Assembly: GCF_050947335.1 (NCBI RefSeq)
Contig: NC_134993.1
Coordinates: forward strand, 16,740,001 to 16,804,000
From: Megachile rotundata
Taxonomy: Eukaryota > Arthropoda > Insecta > Hymenoptera > Megachilidae
Length of the DNA: 64,000 nucleotides
Direction: 5' to 3'
The notes beneath the pieces are model-generated. The model did no database searches. It was not told the origin of the DNA and worked only from the letters and a program-made list of their open reading frames with translations. The translations under genes were made by a program, and so were the position numbers. Shown piece after piece: positions 12,931 through 26,110 of this stretch (position 1 is the first letter of the stretch; each line of letters opens with the position of its first letter).

Positions 12931-13263
12931 TTCCGAACTTGAACATATTTCAAATATGTGGCTTCTAATATCGATACAAAATGAAAATCTCGGCAATGAG
13001 AAATCAATCTTTTCGTTCTTCCACGTTTCTTTCTTCGCACCGTGGTTACAAACATTTCGATCGAGAAATTTATAATAACCCCATCGTACGGCAATGTAAA
13101 TGCCCAGCGCGAAATTATAAGCTCATTAGCATAAATAATTCACTGCAGCCGTACACGAACGTGTGTGTAATTACATCTGCAATGCAAATATTAGACAATA
13201 GAATTACCAGTGCTGTTAAATTACACGCTTACGTAGATACGCTATCACGATACAAATTATAAG

Positions 13264-13306
13264 TATATGTATGTATGTATATATACTGTATATACACACA
13301 CACACG
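13264..13306. repeat. TATG/TATA/CA compound microsatellite
   Basis: (TATG)n, then a short TA run, then (CA)6. A simple-sequence tract with no coding potential. Confidence 0.8.
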
Positions 13307-14114
13307 TGTTCGAAGGTAGAAAAAAGTCGTAAATCTATATAAATTCTAAGCTAAGAGGAACGAAAGCGTTAAGCACCCTTCTAAAATTAGGCCTAAATGC
13401 AATCATTTTATTCGCGTCTACGATCCGCTCGAGCAACGTTTGCTCGATTATTTGCTTTAGATTACTCGAATTGAGAACGAACAAAACACACCAATACGTT
13501 CTATAGATCATTTGTCGCTAAAAGACGCATCGTTCTCCGTTTGACTCTTTTACATTTAATTAGGCGTAATAGACCTGGACCAGCCAGGGAGGACGAAGGA
13601 TAACTGATTTTTTCTACAATTTCTCGACGATGTATCGAATTCGATCATAATTAACTTCCTCGTTATTATCGATAATCTTTTCCTCTCCGCAACTTGCCAA
13701 ACCCACGTATCTACGAATCAATTTTTATCCGAAAAGTAAGAAAGTATATTACGACTTTTACAAATGTACATATTCGCGCGAGATGTTTCTTTACGACTTG
13801 AAAATGTAGAATATGATCGATGTTTCGAATTCGACCGATTTTGCGTATCGTTGTCAATCTACCGCCAACATTTTCGTAATTTACATGCAGTCGCTATCGA
13901 TCTACGCTAAATGTTACCAGAAATGCTGCATGCTGATGTTTTCGAGGAAGTAAGCGTCCTGTATTTACAACGGAAGTTGATTATGACTCGATCCAATAAG
14001 TTCAATCTACCAATGTGTGAACAAACAATGGATTCGTTTCGTTGGAATAAATCCAAGTAGTAAGAATGTAACGAAAAAAGGATGAAAAATTCTTCTCCGA
14101 TACGACCGAGATCA

Positions 14115-14120
14115 TTTATT
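14115..14120 (-). terminator. Candidate poly-A signal of the - strand PPxY/CaaX gene
   Basis: AATAAA on the - strand (TTTATT on +), about 730 bases after the TAA stop at 14848. Other A-rich alternatives exist further left, so the true 3' end is uncertain. Confidence 0.35.
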
Positions 14121-14847
14121 TTATCGCAACGTTTCGAACTTTAGATACTCCATTTTATATTTGCAAGCTATGCGCATTTTTATTACGTAATTAAATAATG
14201 CAACCATCTCTCGGTGTTACGTAGTAGTAACGTGTATAACTTCCAGATATAAAATAATATCCGAGGAGGAGCTAAAGAATAAAAGTGTTAGGATAATAAT
14301 AAATGATTCCAGCCTTCGAGGATTATGTTTCTTTGCACTTTCCCGGCTATACAGTTATAGTTATATATATCTTCTTCGGACATACACTCATTTACGATAA
14401 AAAGTAACGTTCGAGCGATAGCACGTTCGCGTGTACAGCTACTCGTTCGATCGACGAAAGATTTGTGCGAACAACGTTTCCTCGACGAACATGCAACGAG
14501 TTTCGAACATTTCGAACGTTCGAAGAGACGAAAATGATCGGAGATCCATCGATCGAGGATCTCTCGAGATTATTCGCTCGATAAATCGAATCGATTCGCG
14601 ATAATCGTGTCTGATACGACGAATGGAGAGGAAAAGAAGAGAAAGAAAAAAGTAAGAAAAGTAAGGAGGGTAGTGGATCGATTATGTGAAGTCGATCGAG
14701 GATTTGTCGTCGGAACTTTGACTGGCTCCGTTGTATCCCCAACGAAATTCTCTTCGAATGGCTCGCGAAAAGAGAGATTGAGAATACCATTTCCGTTGGA
14801 TTCTGCCGGAATCCTTCGTCCAATTCGTTCCCGATTCTTTGGCGATC

Positions 14848-14980
14848 TTACATCAAGTTGCACAGGGTGATGCCATTTTCTAACGCCGAGTGCAAAGCGG
14901 TCGTCGTTTCCATGCAAAATGCTACGTCCTCGTACATCGTCGAAATTCTTTGTTGTTGCACGCGACTCTCGCTTTGGGAT
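14848..14980 (-). CDS. Exon 4 of the - strand PPxY/CaaX gene, with CaaX stop
   Basis: 133 bases. The acceptor is GTGAATTTCAG. The first base completes an Arg codon, then 43 residues run to TAA. The frame is too short to be noticed as an ORF, but phase, acceptor and the ordered ending ...ALHSALENGITLCNLM support it. The stop overlaps a good donor sequence (AT/GTAAGA), so a splice form that skips the CaaX ending is possible. Confidence 0.7.
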
Positions 14981-17900
14981 CTGAAATTCACATTTTCACT
15001 CTTCTAATTACTACTTTAACGACAAATCTACTAATTGGCCACTTTTGGAATTTTTCCAATTCCGAGGTTTAGGAGTTTTCAGTCTCCGAATTTTCAAACA
15101 TTTTAGACTCGATACTTTGTAACAAAGTACACGCTCGAAAAATTGCTGCTCGTTTGTAAGAAAAATGCTAACTAATTTTCTAGACTTACCTCGGCGGCAT
15201 TGCCCGTGAACGATGCTGTACTCTAACTTGCTGTTGCTGTTGGTGCTGCTCCCTCGACGTTTGCTGGTTCGAATTGCTACTGTTGTCCCTGAGAATAGCA
15301 CCTTGATAATGATGATGATGACCAATGGATCTCTCGTTGTTTTGAGAGAGCGACAACTGTGCCAGGTATTCGCGAAGTTCAGGTTGACTCGCCAAAAGAT
15401 CACGACGCATTTGACCGCTCGGCGTTTGAGGCGTCTGAGGCGTCGTCGAATCCGACCATGGCGGTGGTGGTGTATGAGATCGAGATATCATGGCGTAATT
15501 GTGACACAAGTATTCTTCGTAGGTTGGCGGCAAACCAGACTGAAACACCGCGTTGTTTCGCAATCTTTTATTATTGGTCTCCTTGGAATCTCGGAAATTT
15601 CATATTTCCACGTTTTTAGACTTCGGTACAAAAGTGGTTTAATACAGCGAATTTTAATTTGCATAAGAATACAGTATACGATTTTCATTCACGTTTAATA
15701 ATTATATCGCACCCCGTTGTCGAAACGTACCATATTTGCGGTACGATACAGCAAAGCTATTAGAGAAATACCATGATAAGATGATAATAAAATTGTTTGT
15801 AATTCGCGGACCGTAACAAGCGCTTTAAAGCTTTAAACGATCCAATTCAATGATTAAATGTTACGGACTAATGGGGAGAATCGATTCGTTAATAAGACGC
15901 AAACAGTAGGAGGGTACGAAGAGTCTCTTAATTATATTGTTTTGCATAATTGGCAGAAATTGCTAGCGAACGATGGAAATTGTGTCGAACGATGGAAATG
16001 CAAAGCCGAAAAAGCTTTGTTTAATCTTCCAGTTAAAAAGGAGAGAGAGATACGATGCTTTTGATTGCGACTCGGTTCTCTGATTGCCCCCGTTTGGAAG
16101 AACCTGCGAGAGAGGAGAGTAGAGAAGAGAGAGTTTCGTGGAAAATATTGTTTAATCTCGCTTTGGGGAATTTCATCGCTTTTCTTCCAGGAACAACATG
16201 GCGGTGAACTCAAGAGTTCGAGATACGGAAGAGAGAACGCACACGTTTATCGAACACGAACACGGTCGAATTCATTGAAGAACTAATTGGTCTAATTCAT
16301 TTCGACGAAATCGATTAATGAAAATCGAAGAAAAACCGTCGGGGTTACCGAACTCTCGGGCCAACCGATCGAAAAGCAAGAAATTATTACAACGATTAAA
16401 CAGTATCGCATCTAATATCAAATTGAAATCGTGAAACGAACTGTTAGACGACAGAAATGTAATTATGGTCTACTTTCGGAACGAATCAATTACCAGCTAC
16501 TTTGTGCCTGGCACGTTTAATTAAACAGCGCAATTTGTTTATTACCCTGGCCGACCTCGCGAGCTAAATTTTTCTCTTTGATCGTATAATCGTGTAGCGA
16601 ATCGCTTTTTATCGAATGGGGGCGAGGCAGAATCGTTTTATTCGTCAAAAATTTTCGGCTTTGTACCACGATGTATTATGCACATTGGTGCGTGTATTAT
16701 ACTTGGGATTAATCGTTACCAACCTAGTAAATATGCACCAACTGTGAAAATATTTTCGATAAAGGATAAACGATGGAGATTAGCCGCGACCGTTTCGAAC
16801 GGAAATCAGCTTTGCTGGAATATCATAGAAATCTCTTTCGAAAACCAATTTCCATCCATTTTTTCGGGATTATGCATATACACTATTTTTTATTTCGTTC
16901 TCGCTTCGAATCGGCAATTTTCGAGGAAATCACACGCACGCATACGAACGTTATCTTATTTGATAAAGGGAACGAAACGGCACGAAAGTTCGCTTAAAAA
17001 CTGCTCTATTTTCACTTTCTGCGCAAACGCCTTGGAAAAAAATCAAATTAAAACGCTTGTTCCGGCTGGCGAAGACTGAAGTGGGGCCTTTCGAGGCAAA
17101 CCAACCGTAAAATTCGTTTTCAAGAGCAAAAAGAAACTTTTATTCGACGCTTTCGCGCGGTCTCGTTAAAAATTACGGAGAGAACATCGGGTAGAACCAA
17201 GGCGAAAAGTGTCTTGGAGCCTTTTCAGTTCGAGCAACCGGGCCGCGCTTCAAATAGAATCACAGGATAATGTTTTCGAAACTCGATTTCGCTACTTCCC
17301 TCGTCTTTGCATCGATGAAAATCGAGGCCAGCCTCTATACCTTCAGAAAATATTATCTTTCGCGGCAGCTACCAGCGGAGAAAAGAGACTTCGAAATTGG
17401 AAACGACCAGGCACATCCTTCCAGATACTAATACTTGCGCTTTGATAATGCACTTTTTCGAAACAGCCCACAAACTATGCATCGTCATTAGAATTTGCAT
17501 GAAACTAGCGTGCAAACTAACTGAAATTCCTTCCCAAAAGTGAATGCAGAAGCAGCTCGTTAAGGGAGTGCAGTGTAACTTTGAAGAACCGACGCTGTAT
17601 TCGTCGTGAAACCAATTGGAAAGTTGTCGAGTGGAAGAGAACAGAAACCTCCCTGGTGGAATCGAGTCCATAAAACACCGTGATAAAAAAAGCGGACCTG
17701 TGGCAAACTCGAAGCGTCTTGGCGTCGTTACCAGGAGTTTCGAGTGGGTCTGCTTCGGGGGTGGACGGTGTTTTTCGTACAAGGGTGGCCTCGACGTGGC
17801 ACGAAAATTTATTGGACGTTCGGCGCCGTTCAACACGTACAACCAGTTAGAAACAGAAAATAGATCTCGACTTAAGTAGCGACCCGAAAAGAATTTCACC

Positions 17901-19127
17901 GTTTTCCTTTTTACAGCGAAACTTTCTTTCCGAAAGTATTGTCCTTGTCCGTAACGGCGTAACGATAGTCCACTCTATTATTTCTCCATAATAACAATTT
18001 CGGTATTAAAGGAATATCGGTGGTTGAGTTTCGATATCAAATAAATTTCAAATTTTATTCTTTTATTTTCATAATCGGAGATAAATGTTGACGTTCGCAA
18101 AACGCGACCCGTGACCCCGTGATTCGTTCGAAAACCTGGATCGATTGCTCGTGAAACGGTAACAGTCGAGAGCATGCGACAAAATTTTAGCAATTAATGG
18201 CTCGTTTACCGGGGAAACGAATTTAATAATTGTCGAACTCGAGAACCAGCCTTTCCATCCAAACGGAATTTTCTATGCAAAGTATGATTGTACGAACAAC
18301 TCTTTTCGCGTGGTGTTCGTTATTGTCATGGCGTTCGTGATCGATATATTAACGAAGGATTTATTTATGTAACTGGATCTGCCTGTTACCGTTGTTCGTG
18401 CTTCCGTGAGAAATCTATTTCCTATGACTGATTAATGTTAATCGCTTACCTGCCACGTTTTCGAGATCGCAACATCGTAGGTGGGCGGTGGCGATACCAT
18501 AGAAGGAATGGCGTAAACGGGTTGCGATCTACTTTGCGCGTTTAATTGACTATTTCCGGTTTCGTTGGCGCTCGCGTTCGGCGTGTCTGGAATGGTGGCG
18601 TACAACGCCTCCGGTATAGCGTTTTCACGAATTGCACCGCCAAGTATGCTCGAACCAGAATCTGAAATAACGAATTGATCATCTTTAATTCTATCTAAGC
18701 ATATCCGATCGTACACGTGTCCCGAATTTGTCCCCGCGGTCCAACTTCCCGCACAGATATTTTTATAGAAATTTCGAGAAAAAGTTTGGAAAGCCAAAAC
18801 GTCGGAGTACCAACCTATATAAGTATAATGCGACTCCGCTCTGTCGGCGCTTCTGGTTCTACTCGAATGATTCAATCGTTTCTCGTGTTTGCTACTTTTA
18901 GTGGCCGGCCTCGCTTGTTCCGTCACCGAACTGCTGCTTCCTGTCTCGGAACTTCTATTCTTCGAACGAGCATCGTCTTGTTTCTTGGCCGATCGCCCGT
19001 CCGACTTGCTGCCCTTCGACTTTGGTATCCTGATCGGCAGCTTTCGCGGGGTTAGACCACCGTTCCGGGATTTCGGCAGGTCCACGACCACTCCGCACCC
19101 GCACACTGGCGCGTTCTCGTTAGGCAT
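14848..19127 (-). CDS. PPxY-motif protein with C-terminal CaaX box (four coding exons)
   Basis: I do not recognise this family. Spliced coding exons, all with GT..AG ends and matching phases, are 19127-18815, 18661-18450, 15539-15190 and 14980-14848, giving 335 residues. The N-terminal third is basic and Ser-rich after a CGC motif (9-11). There follow a YAIP motif, PPTY at 163-166, a second PPTY at 179-182, a PPPPW stretch, and His- and Gln-rich runs. The C-terminus is better ordered (MYEDVAF...GITLCNLM) and ends in CNLM, a CaaX box whose Met favours farnesylation. PPxY motifs bind WW domains, so a membrane-anchored WW-ligand or adaptor is inferred. There are no transmembrane segments. An acceptor (TTTACAG) ends one base before the ATG, so more 5' sequence lies upstream, possibly coding. 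A related-looking gene lies at 50337-51421 on the other strand. Confidence 0.8.
15190..15539 (-). CDS. Exon 3 of the - strand PPxY/CaaX gene (second PPxY, His/Gln runs)
   Basis: 350 bases from acceptor GTGTTTCAG to donor GTAAGT (phase 2). It starts SGLPPTYEEYLCHNYAM, then has a Pro-rich stretch with PPPPW, TPQTPQTP, a HHHH run and a QQQQQ run. The 2.9-kb intron before it (15540-18449) has no other recognisable exon. Confidence 0.8.
15540..18449 (-). other. Intron 3 of the - strand PPxY/CaaX gene
   Basis: Lies between phase-0 donor GTAAGC and acceptor TTTCAG. It has AT-rich sequence and several stop-poor frames (up to 176 residues on the - strand at 17369-17899) that lack motifs and splice context and are taken as chance. 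Confidence 0.6.
18450..18661 (-). CDS. Exon 2 of the - strand PPxY/CaaX gene (first PPxY)
   Basis: 212 bases. The acceptor is TTATTTCAG and the donor GTAAGC. It completes an Asp codon split by the intron and encodes 70 more residues, ending SPPPTYDVAISKTWQ at a phase-0 junction. The intron boundary just after the PPPTY matches the one in the + strand gene at 50726. Confidence 0.8.
18815..19127 (-). CDS. Exon 1 of the - strand PPxY/CaaX gene
   Basis: Encodes residues 1-104 and the first base of codon 105. The protein starts MPNENAPVCGCGVVVDLPKS and continues Lys/Arg/Ser-rich. The donor on the - strand is GTTGGT, after ...YTYI. An acceptor-like TTTACAG ends at 19129, immediately before G-ATG, so this ATG may be the first codon of a second exon rather than of the transcript. 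Confidence 0.75.
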
Positions 19128-22100
19128 CCTGTAAACGATTATAGCAATTCTCTCAATTCCTTGTCCACTTACGAATTATCGGCTAATACACGAGTGATCA
19201 CGACGAAAAAGAAATTAATATTTAATCTTGATCGATTAATTTGTAAGTTTTTGAAGCGTGCATATAAATTGCGCTTAAAAAAGGAAGGGAAAATCGTAAC
19301 GAGGGTCCGTTGATCTCCCTACTCCCGTCTGAACGAACAATTTACGTCGATTAATCGACGAAAATAACACAGCCCTGCCTCGAATGCAGTTCTAAATGGA
19401 TTACCGTGAAATTAGCCGTGTCCGTTAGAGGCGATGGATGAATCGCTCGCAAACGGGCCAGAGTTCAAACTAAACGGCATTTCCCCCCATGGAACGGTAA
19501 CGTTCGACGAATACCCTGACATCGACACTCTCGATCGGTAATGTCGCACGATAATCCGCTGGAATAACGCGACACGTTCCATGGAATCGCGTTATCCGGC
19601 CCACGAAGCCTACAACCATTAATAAACGTGCCCATAATGGCTCCTAATTCGACTCGCTTCTCTACATTTCCCTACAATCACCCTGTTCCAGCTGCCCATT
19701 CTTAACCATTCAACTTTTTCAGCTTGCCTGTCGAAAAAAGGAACTTTCTGAGTTACGGGAATATAAGAATCGACTGCTTCCATCTATAAAAATTAGCATG
19801 GAATATGAACGAAGGCCACTGAAATGTATTTAAAGAATCTTGAAGGTACCGTATCGTCGAGAATTCGAAACGAGGTAATAAATCGATAATCGTTCAGAAA
19901 GGACTGAAGGGTAGACACCATCCGTCTTGTTCGGTTAATTATTCGATTCTCCTCGAAAGACAGGTTCCTCTTCCATCGAGACGAGGTAGCTCGATGTTAA
20001 AGTAGTCGCTTTGATCCGAGATTTAAAGGCGTGATTTACCGGAATCCGGGAGCCAGTGGATTTCTTTCGTCCCCTATCTCCTTTGTCAGCGGTACCTCGT
20101 CGGAACAATAGCTTTGATCCTTTTACAACGCTCCGAGCCTCTTCCCTGTTTCGTTAATTTATCATGGAACGGGTTTTTGGTCCCGTGTCGAAGCGTTATC
20201 GTACTTTGCACTACTTCAATACCGATTCTAGGTACATTCTTTTTGTCGCCGTACAGCGTCGAGTTTAGCTTTCGCGATCAAATTTTCAGTCGATTACCTT
20301 TCGGATAACTTGAAAATTCGATGAAAAGTGTAAAGACGCGGAAGGCTAGAAAATTAGTGACATACGGCACAGTAGCAGCACACCAGGTTATAACCGAGGA
20401 AATATATTTTTAGAAACATGAAAGGCTGGGATCGCGTATACTAAAATTGCTGAATGAAATTTCAAACATTTTTTTCCTTCGGTAGATTCGATTGGTTATC
20501 TTTCTCGCGTTAGAAAGCGTTCTGCTCGGAACCCGTGGTATCGAATACGTTGATGGAACAATTGAATTTTCCTATCGTCGATTCCGAAGAGATACGTAGC
20601 TTCTTGTATCAGATTTTTCTTCCCCTTCAAAGTTGGCCTGTATTCGTTGTCTCGAGCCTTGTTCTTTAGTCTATTTTCGTGGAGAAATCGACTTAGGCTC
20701 GATACTTTTCTTCGTATTATTTCATTTTGCCGGTACTTGGGTCATACTTGATTCGCGTATACTTATAATAAGCTTTGTTCGTTTTTTATTTAGACAGAAA
20801 TAACAATCTGTCAGAAGAATCTGTAGATTCGGCAAATCCGTTTTAAACGGAGACATCGCGATGTACGAGTCAGTAAATCGAAAAACGTTGCACGACTAAT
20901 TCGCACGGGCTCCAAACAGAAACAGCGAAACGCGAGATCGATGAAATTAATTTTCCAGCAGGGAACGCGATGCTTCCCGGTGTAATATCGTTCCGTTTCG
21001 AAGCAGAGACGCGAGAAATCGCAGTAGGGAAATTAAATTAAACGACCACACAGCGAAATGAGCTTCGGGAAAGCTTGTTCAGCTTGCACGACGAAGTTCG
21101 TTGGAAATCGCCGTCATTATTCGTTCCGGCGCACCCATACCCCAGCCGTGGCCAACTTCCGGTCGCGTAAACCACCGCGTCTACCGTGTCCTCGCTATCG
21201 ACTTTGACCGAGTGACGACGATCCGTCACCTAACCTAACCCATCCTCTACGCTTTTTCACCATTTTGTTTGTCCGTCTGCTACTTCCGCTGGAAAACATC
21301 GACCGTGTTGTTTGTGCTCGGGATTAAATCGAATCCCTCGTGTTTGACCATGGGTAGAAGTCGTTTCGGATGAAGAATGCTTCGTTCTTACTCGCTTTTC
21401 CGCCAAATTGCTCCATTTTCTTCCTTATTTCTTTTATCCTCTCTACATTCCTCGCATACGTCTACGTTTTTATTCGAACTTGTCGATTTTAACCAACTAA
21501 CCCTGCCGAGTTCGATGACCTTCAGGTATATCGTCAAGGACTACGAGCAATCTCTTTCTTATACGTATAATAGCATTTTGAGAACGTCGTATAATACCGT
21601 GTTTTATTACGCATAACCGTTTTCATTGTATCATTAATGTATTATAGGCAGCTTCGTCTCGTTCTGCGACGTTATCCCAAGTTTTACGATCCAGTAGATT
21701 ACGATGTTCCACCGTTATGACACAAAAGACAATTAGTAAATGTCAGTGACGACGAAGTACGAGTTCGATCGCGGAATCGAGGAGAGGCTGGGTTATTTCG
21801 TTGGCTGAGATTTTGCATAAGTTAATTGGCAACGGGATTATACGCCGGTGTCGAATATATGGAAAGAAAGGGAACAGAGGCGAGGACATCGATGCCGGAG
21901 ATTTTAAATCGGTCGATCAGGAACGTAAAATGAAATGAAAAAGGGATTATGAAAAGGGCGAATCGATCGTGCTTGCCCGAACGATAGATCGGAAATTGGA
22001 ACGTGAATATCGAAGAGGAGTTCTTTATTTAGAATAATAAAAAACGCCCTCGATATTCAGCCTCCAAAATGTATTCAGATATAAAGCATCGCGATTGTCC

Positions 22101-25100
22101 TTGAAAGAGATTAATAATATTATAATGTTCTAAAAACGTGTTTTCAATGTCAGTTAATAACTCGTTATTAAAAATCATGGTTTTATACGTTTTCGAAAGT
22201 GTGCCAATAACAACGAGGTAAAAGTTTTGGCCTAGTTTTTTAGGTGAAAAGAATAAATTATAACGGTACGTGGATTAAAGTCGAATCTCTTCATTAAAGA
22301 AGATTAATAATCTGCTTCCTAACACGTAATATAACAAGGTGGGAAAATTATTCCAAGGAAAATCGATCGAACCATTCGTTCCACGTCTTCTACCTTATTC
22401 TTTTAAATTAAAACTCCCTCATTTTTACCGTTCATCAGGACAGATTTTCGCGATTAATCAAAATCTCGGATAACAAGAAAGGTTAGTCGCTTTCGAGGTA
22501 GAATAACCATCGTAAGAAGGAACGTTAAAAAGTAACCGAGTGTCTATCGAGGAGCTGATGGAAATTTTGGAAATTTGAAACATCGAAATTACGTAATTTG
22601 TCGATCGCTGCTCATATAACTTCCTTGCTATTAACAAAACACGCGTTATCGTCGTCTCGTTATCGATATATGGAAATGCGAATAAAGAAACGAAGTATCG
22701 GCTCGTATCGATATCTCTGTGTTTCCCACGCTTTGTTACCTGCTTTTCAGTATGGATTCGGATTACACAGCCGGAAGAATAATTCATCGAAGCTATACGC
22801 CATCGGTAATTTGTGAGCCACGATCCAGGTTCGGAAAATTGGGTCGGACGAACACGAGATTCGAGATGTTTTTATTAGGCGATATCGATATATAGATTGA
22901 TCAAGTGTTAAACAATCAGACCGTTAACATAAAGTGCAGGTGCGGATCGGAATTATTTTTCGCAAAATAGAGTGATCGAGGTGGAAGAGATAATCACGAT
23001 AGTACTGCGTATACTTGCAAATATTACTCCGATCGACGAAACATTCCGCGCCGCATCGAATACTACATAGCGATTCGTTTTTCATTTTCGTCAGTTTTCG
23101 TAATTAATTTATGAAGCATAAAACTATCGATACTCTACGCATTAGGAATAAATGCGATTGAAAGTACACGCATTATTTAGTAGGTAATACGAATTACGAT
23201 ACGTTGGACCGATAACGAGCGGTCGTGATGATTACCCAAACGCGACGCATTCAATTTCGTTCATCAGCGAGGCAGGAGCAATATCGGCGTCGTTCCGACG
23301 GAATAAGAAGTTATTACAACTCGTCAGGATATCTCGCTTTATGGAAAACGCGATATGCATCTCGATTACCCGACCGTACTCTAATGAAACTCGAATTAAG
23401 TGGATTTCGAAGGGAAACTATATTTCCTACCCGTTTCGCGGCCATCTCTGTCGATGATTCGTTGAAAATTCCACGAAAATTTAAGATCTTCGATTTCTCT
23501 CCTCTTAAAATTGATACGGATGGAAACAGCCAGTGATTAAATCGCGCAGACACTACAAGAATTTGGGGCTTCGACAATTTCAGGGTATCAGAATCTGGGA
23601 CTTTGAGAATTTGTGGATGTGGAAAGTCGAGAATTGAGTGGAGAGATCTGGGAATTGTTGTATTTGGAAATTCGAGGAATGGATATTTCGCTGTTTCGAA
23701 GTATTTGAAAACCTGGAAGCCTGAAAATTAAAAAATTTCACGTACTGCAACTTCGTGCGAATAACGTGTAACGACGCTTGAAGCGTAAAATCATACTGCG
23801 ATCCGTTTTAGAGGTACACGTGGATGGAAATGTGATACGACTTTAGTTTAAGGGATCAAGATTAATCTCTAGAGAATCCCGAACTCGCTCCCGGGATTTT
23901 CTACGGCAAATCCTGTGGCGCATGACTGAATTAATTATAGCCAAGTAAAGAGAGACGCTTACTATTGATTAAGTCGACGATTATGTTGTCGGGATAAGTT
24001 GAATTAACACTGGGCGGAATGATCGGGTGAAAAATGTCCTCCTAAACTTAATGATGTGTGCAAATATCGCCAAGCGTTGTAATATCGAACATCTACACAT
24101 TTACACAGGAATATCGCCACGCGTTGTATCGCCACGCGCGAACGATACACTTTGTCCAACGCTATCGTTGCATCATTCGACCAATAAAGAATTTAGTCTG
24201 TCGCTAAAAAGATCATCGCAGTTTGAACTCAACTTCTTGCTCGCTCTCATAAAATATCAGCACACTTTTAGATACAAGGAAGAGAAAATTACCAGATAAT
24301 TTTTGATCAAGTAAGGTCGACTTTATTTTCAGAAAAGAGAAGTTGTAATATTTTTTTGTTCTCGTAATTAATAACTCGTTGAAACGAGTTGAAGTATTCG
24401 CAAGAAACGCAACGCGAAAGTTACTTCGAGTCCGGTTTAAAGTTTGCTCGGCGATAGCTTCGTATCAATTAATTAATCTATCCTAAAGCGCTCTACGATA
24501 AAGTTTCGCTACTAAATGTTTCGACCGACTTCGAATTTTCTCTCGCGTACACGCTTCTTAGCTGTGACCAACTATCGTCCAAATGTTCTTTAGAAATTAT
24601 CGCACGATCGAGGCTAATTTCGCTAATTGGAACTGACGTAATGTTCTTCGTATTTTTCAAACTCATTAAGATATATTTATTGAGATAATTCAATTTATCG
24701 TGTCGAATAAACAACAGTTGTGATTTACAGCCGTTTATAGGGAGATATACGTACGTTTGCTCATAAATTTCAGCGAAGTTTGGAAACTGGGGATTAAGGG
24801 ATTTGTCCATGTTAGAATATAGGGATTCGATACTTTCGAGTTTCGAGAATGTTGGGATACGCGAATTCTGATGCTTAACAATTTTCGTAATTCAAGATTG
24901 TCATAGTTTTCAAATGTTTATGAATGTGAGTGTGAAAAGATTTCTTCGTCCGTGACGTTTTCGTTCGTAGAGGAAGAACATCTTTTAGACTGGCAGTACA
25001 CGATCGCAAGAATGGTTGACAGTGGTGAGAAATTGCACGATACCTGCAGCTGTGTGTTCGGCACTGTTTGCCGAGGCAACGTAGCACCGTTGACCGAACA

Positions 25101-26004
25101 GTTATCAAAGAGAAACCCGCGATCGCCGCGATAGAAGAATACCTTCGAAACCGATCGAGAATTCTGCACCGTGCAAACTTCGATTAATCAAACTGCCAGC
25201 CAGTGAATGAAACGTGTCTGCTAGATTGTCGGAGGATTAAAACGTTTCAAGCAACATTATTTATTGCGAGCGTTATGAAATTTCGACATTTTTTACGTCG
25301 TAAATATCCGAGTAGTAGAAAAGTCACGTAGAAGCTTAAAAAATGTTGCTTTCGTTCGAGTTCTCCTTTCGGAGCTTGTAAAATACATCTTGGAGATTTA
25401 TTATGCTAGATTACGTGACTTTTACAGCGTAGCGACGTTATGGAATTTTATTTTCTGCATAAAATACGCTTGATCCAGGTGTTTTGATTTACATTTTTGT
25501 CCCGTATCTTTTTGCGAAATAAAACATAACAAATTCCGACGAATTTCAACATTTATTTTTCTCTGATTTTTCGCGGGACACAGATATTGGCAATATCAGT
25601 ATTTTATTATTTTTACGAAAATTGTATGTTTACTAAGCTCGGAGCTCTCTGCCAGATTTCCGAATTGTATCAAAGCTTTAAATTTAATATTAGGGGCGTA
25701 AAAACGTAAATAACTGCAGAAGCATTAAAACAATGAAAAGTTAAGAAGTACGTGGAAGATTTAAAATATAAAATGCAAAAGTTCTCGAATCACTCGGTTG
25801 ATCCTTTAATCCCTTTTCTCCCGCAGAAAAATCCAGAAAACACGAAAACTACCGCGGAACATCTCGACACATTTTATTAACAAGTTTTATTAGGTTAGCA
25901 GATCCATCTCGCGCAGTAGCTGGATACATAACTCGGCTAGCAAGCACACAACTGTTCGAGAGAGGGGTGTATAGGTGCTGTTAGAGGACGAGAAAAGGGA
26001 GAAA

Positions 26005-26110
26005 CGCACGGTGGAAGGGTGAGGGGGCAGGTAAATCCGGGTCACGCCGGGCCAGGAAGCAGTGACACCAAACTCAACCCGGTCACCCTTCGCGAACTGG
26101 GTCACCTTTC
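26005..26110. promoter_or_regulatory. GC-rich island with GGTCA half-sites
   Basis: GGGTCA (26039), CGGTCA (26080) and GGGTCA (26099) occur in the same orientation, next to a TGGAAGGGT motif near 26013. These resemble nuclear-receptor half-sites. Enhancer function is inferred only. Confidence 0.3.

Larger units (their letters stand above)
7655..14114. other. Intergenic region between convergent genes
   Basis: AT-rich spacer between the 3' ends of the cytochrome b5 gene (+) and the PPxY/CaaX gene (-). No open frame exceeds about 108 residues or shows a motif. It contains a degenerate GGAATTTGGAAATTTG array (about 12690-12930), a TATG/CA microsatellite at 13264-13306 and runs of TTA/TTTA. Small RNA genes cannot be excluded by eye. 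Confidence 0.45.

Noticed and set aside
14570..14917. 115-residue - strand frame overlapping the CaaX exon
   Set aside because: It is a different frame from the spliced one and has a pyrimidine-tract-encoded Phe/Leu run. The phase-matched exon 4 explains the region better.
17369..17899. 176-residue - strand frame
   Set aside because: Lies in an intron of the - strand gene, has no motif and no matching acceptor and donor, and is overlapped by a + frame.
21229..21243. CCTAACCTAACCC, resembling the insect telomere repeat
   Set aside because: Only two CCTAA units; far too short to be telomeric and expected by chance.
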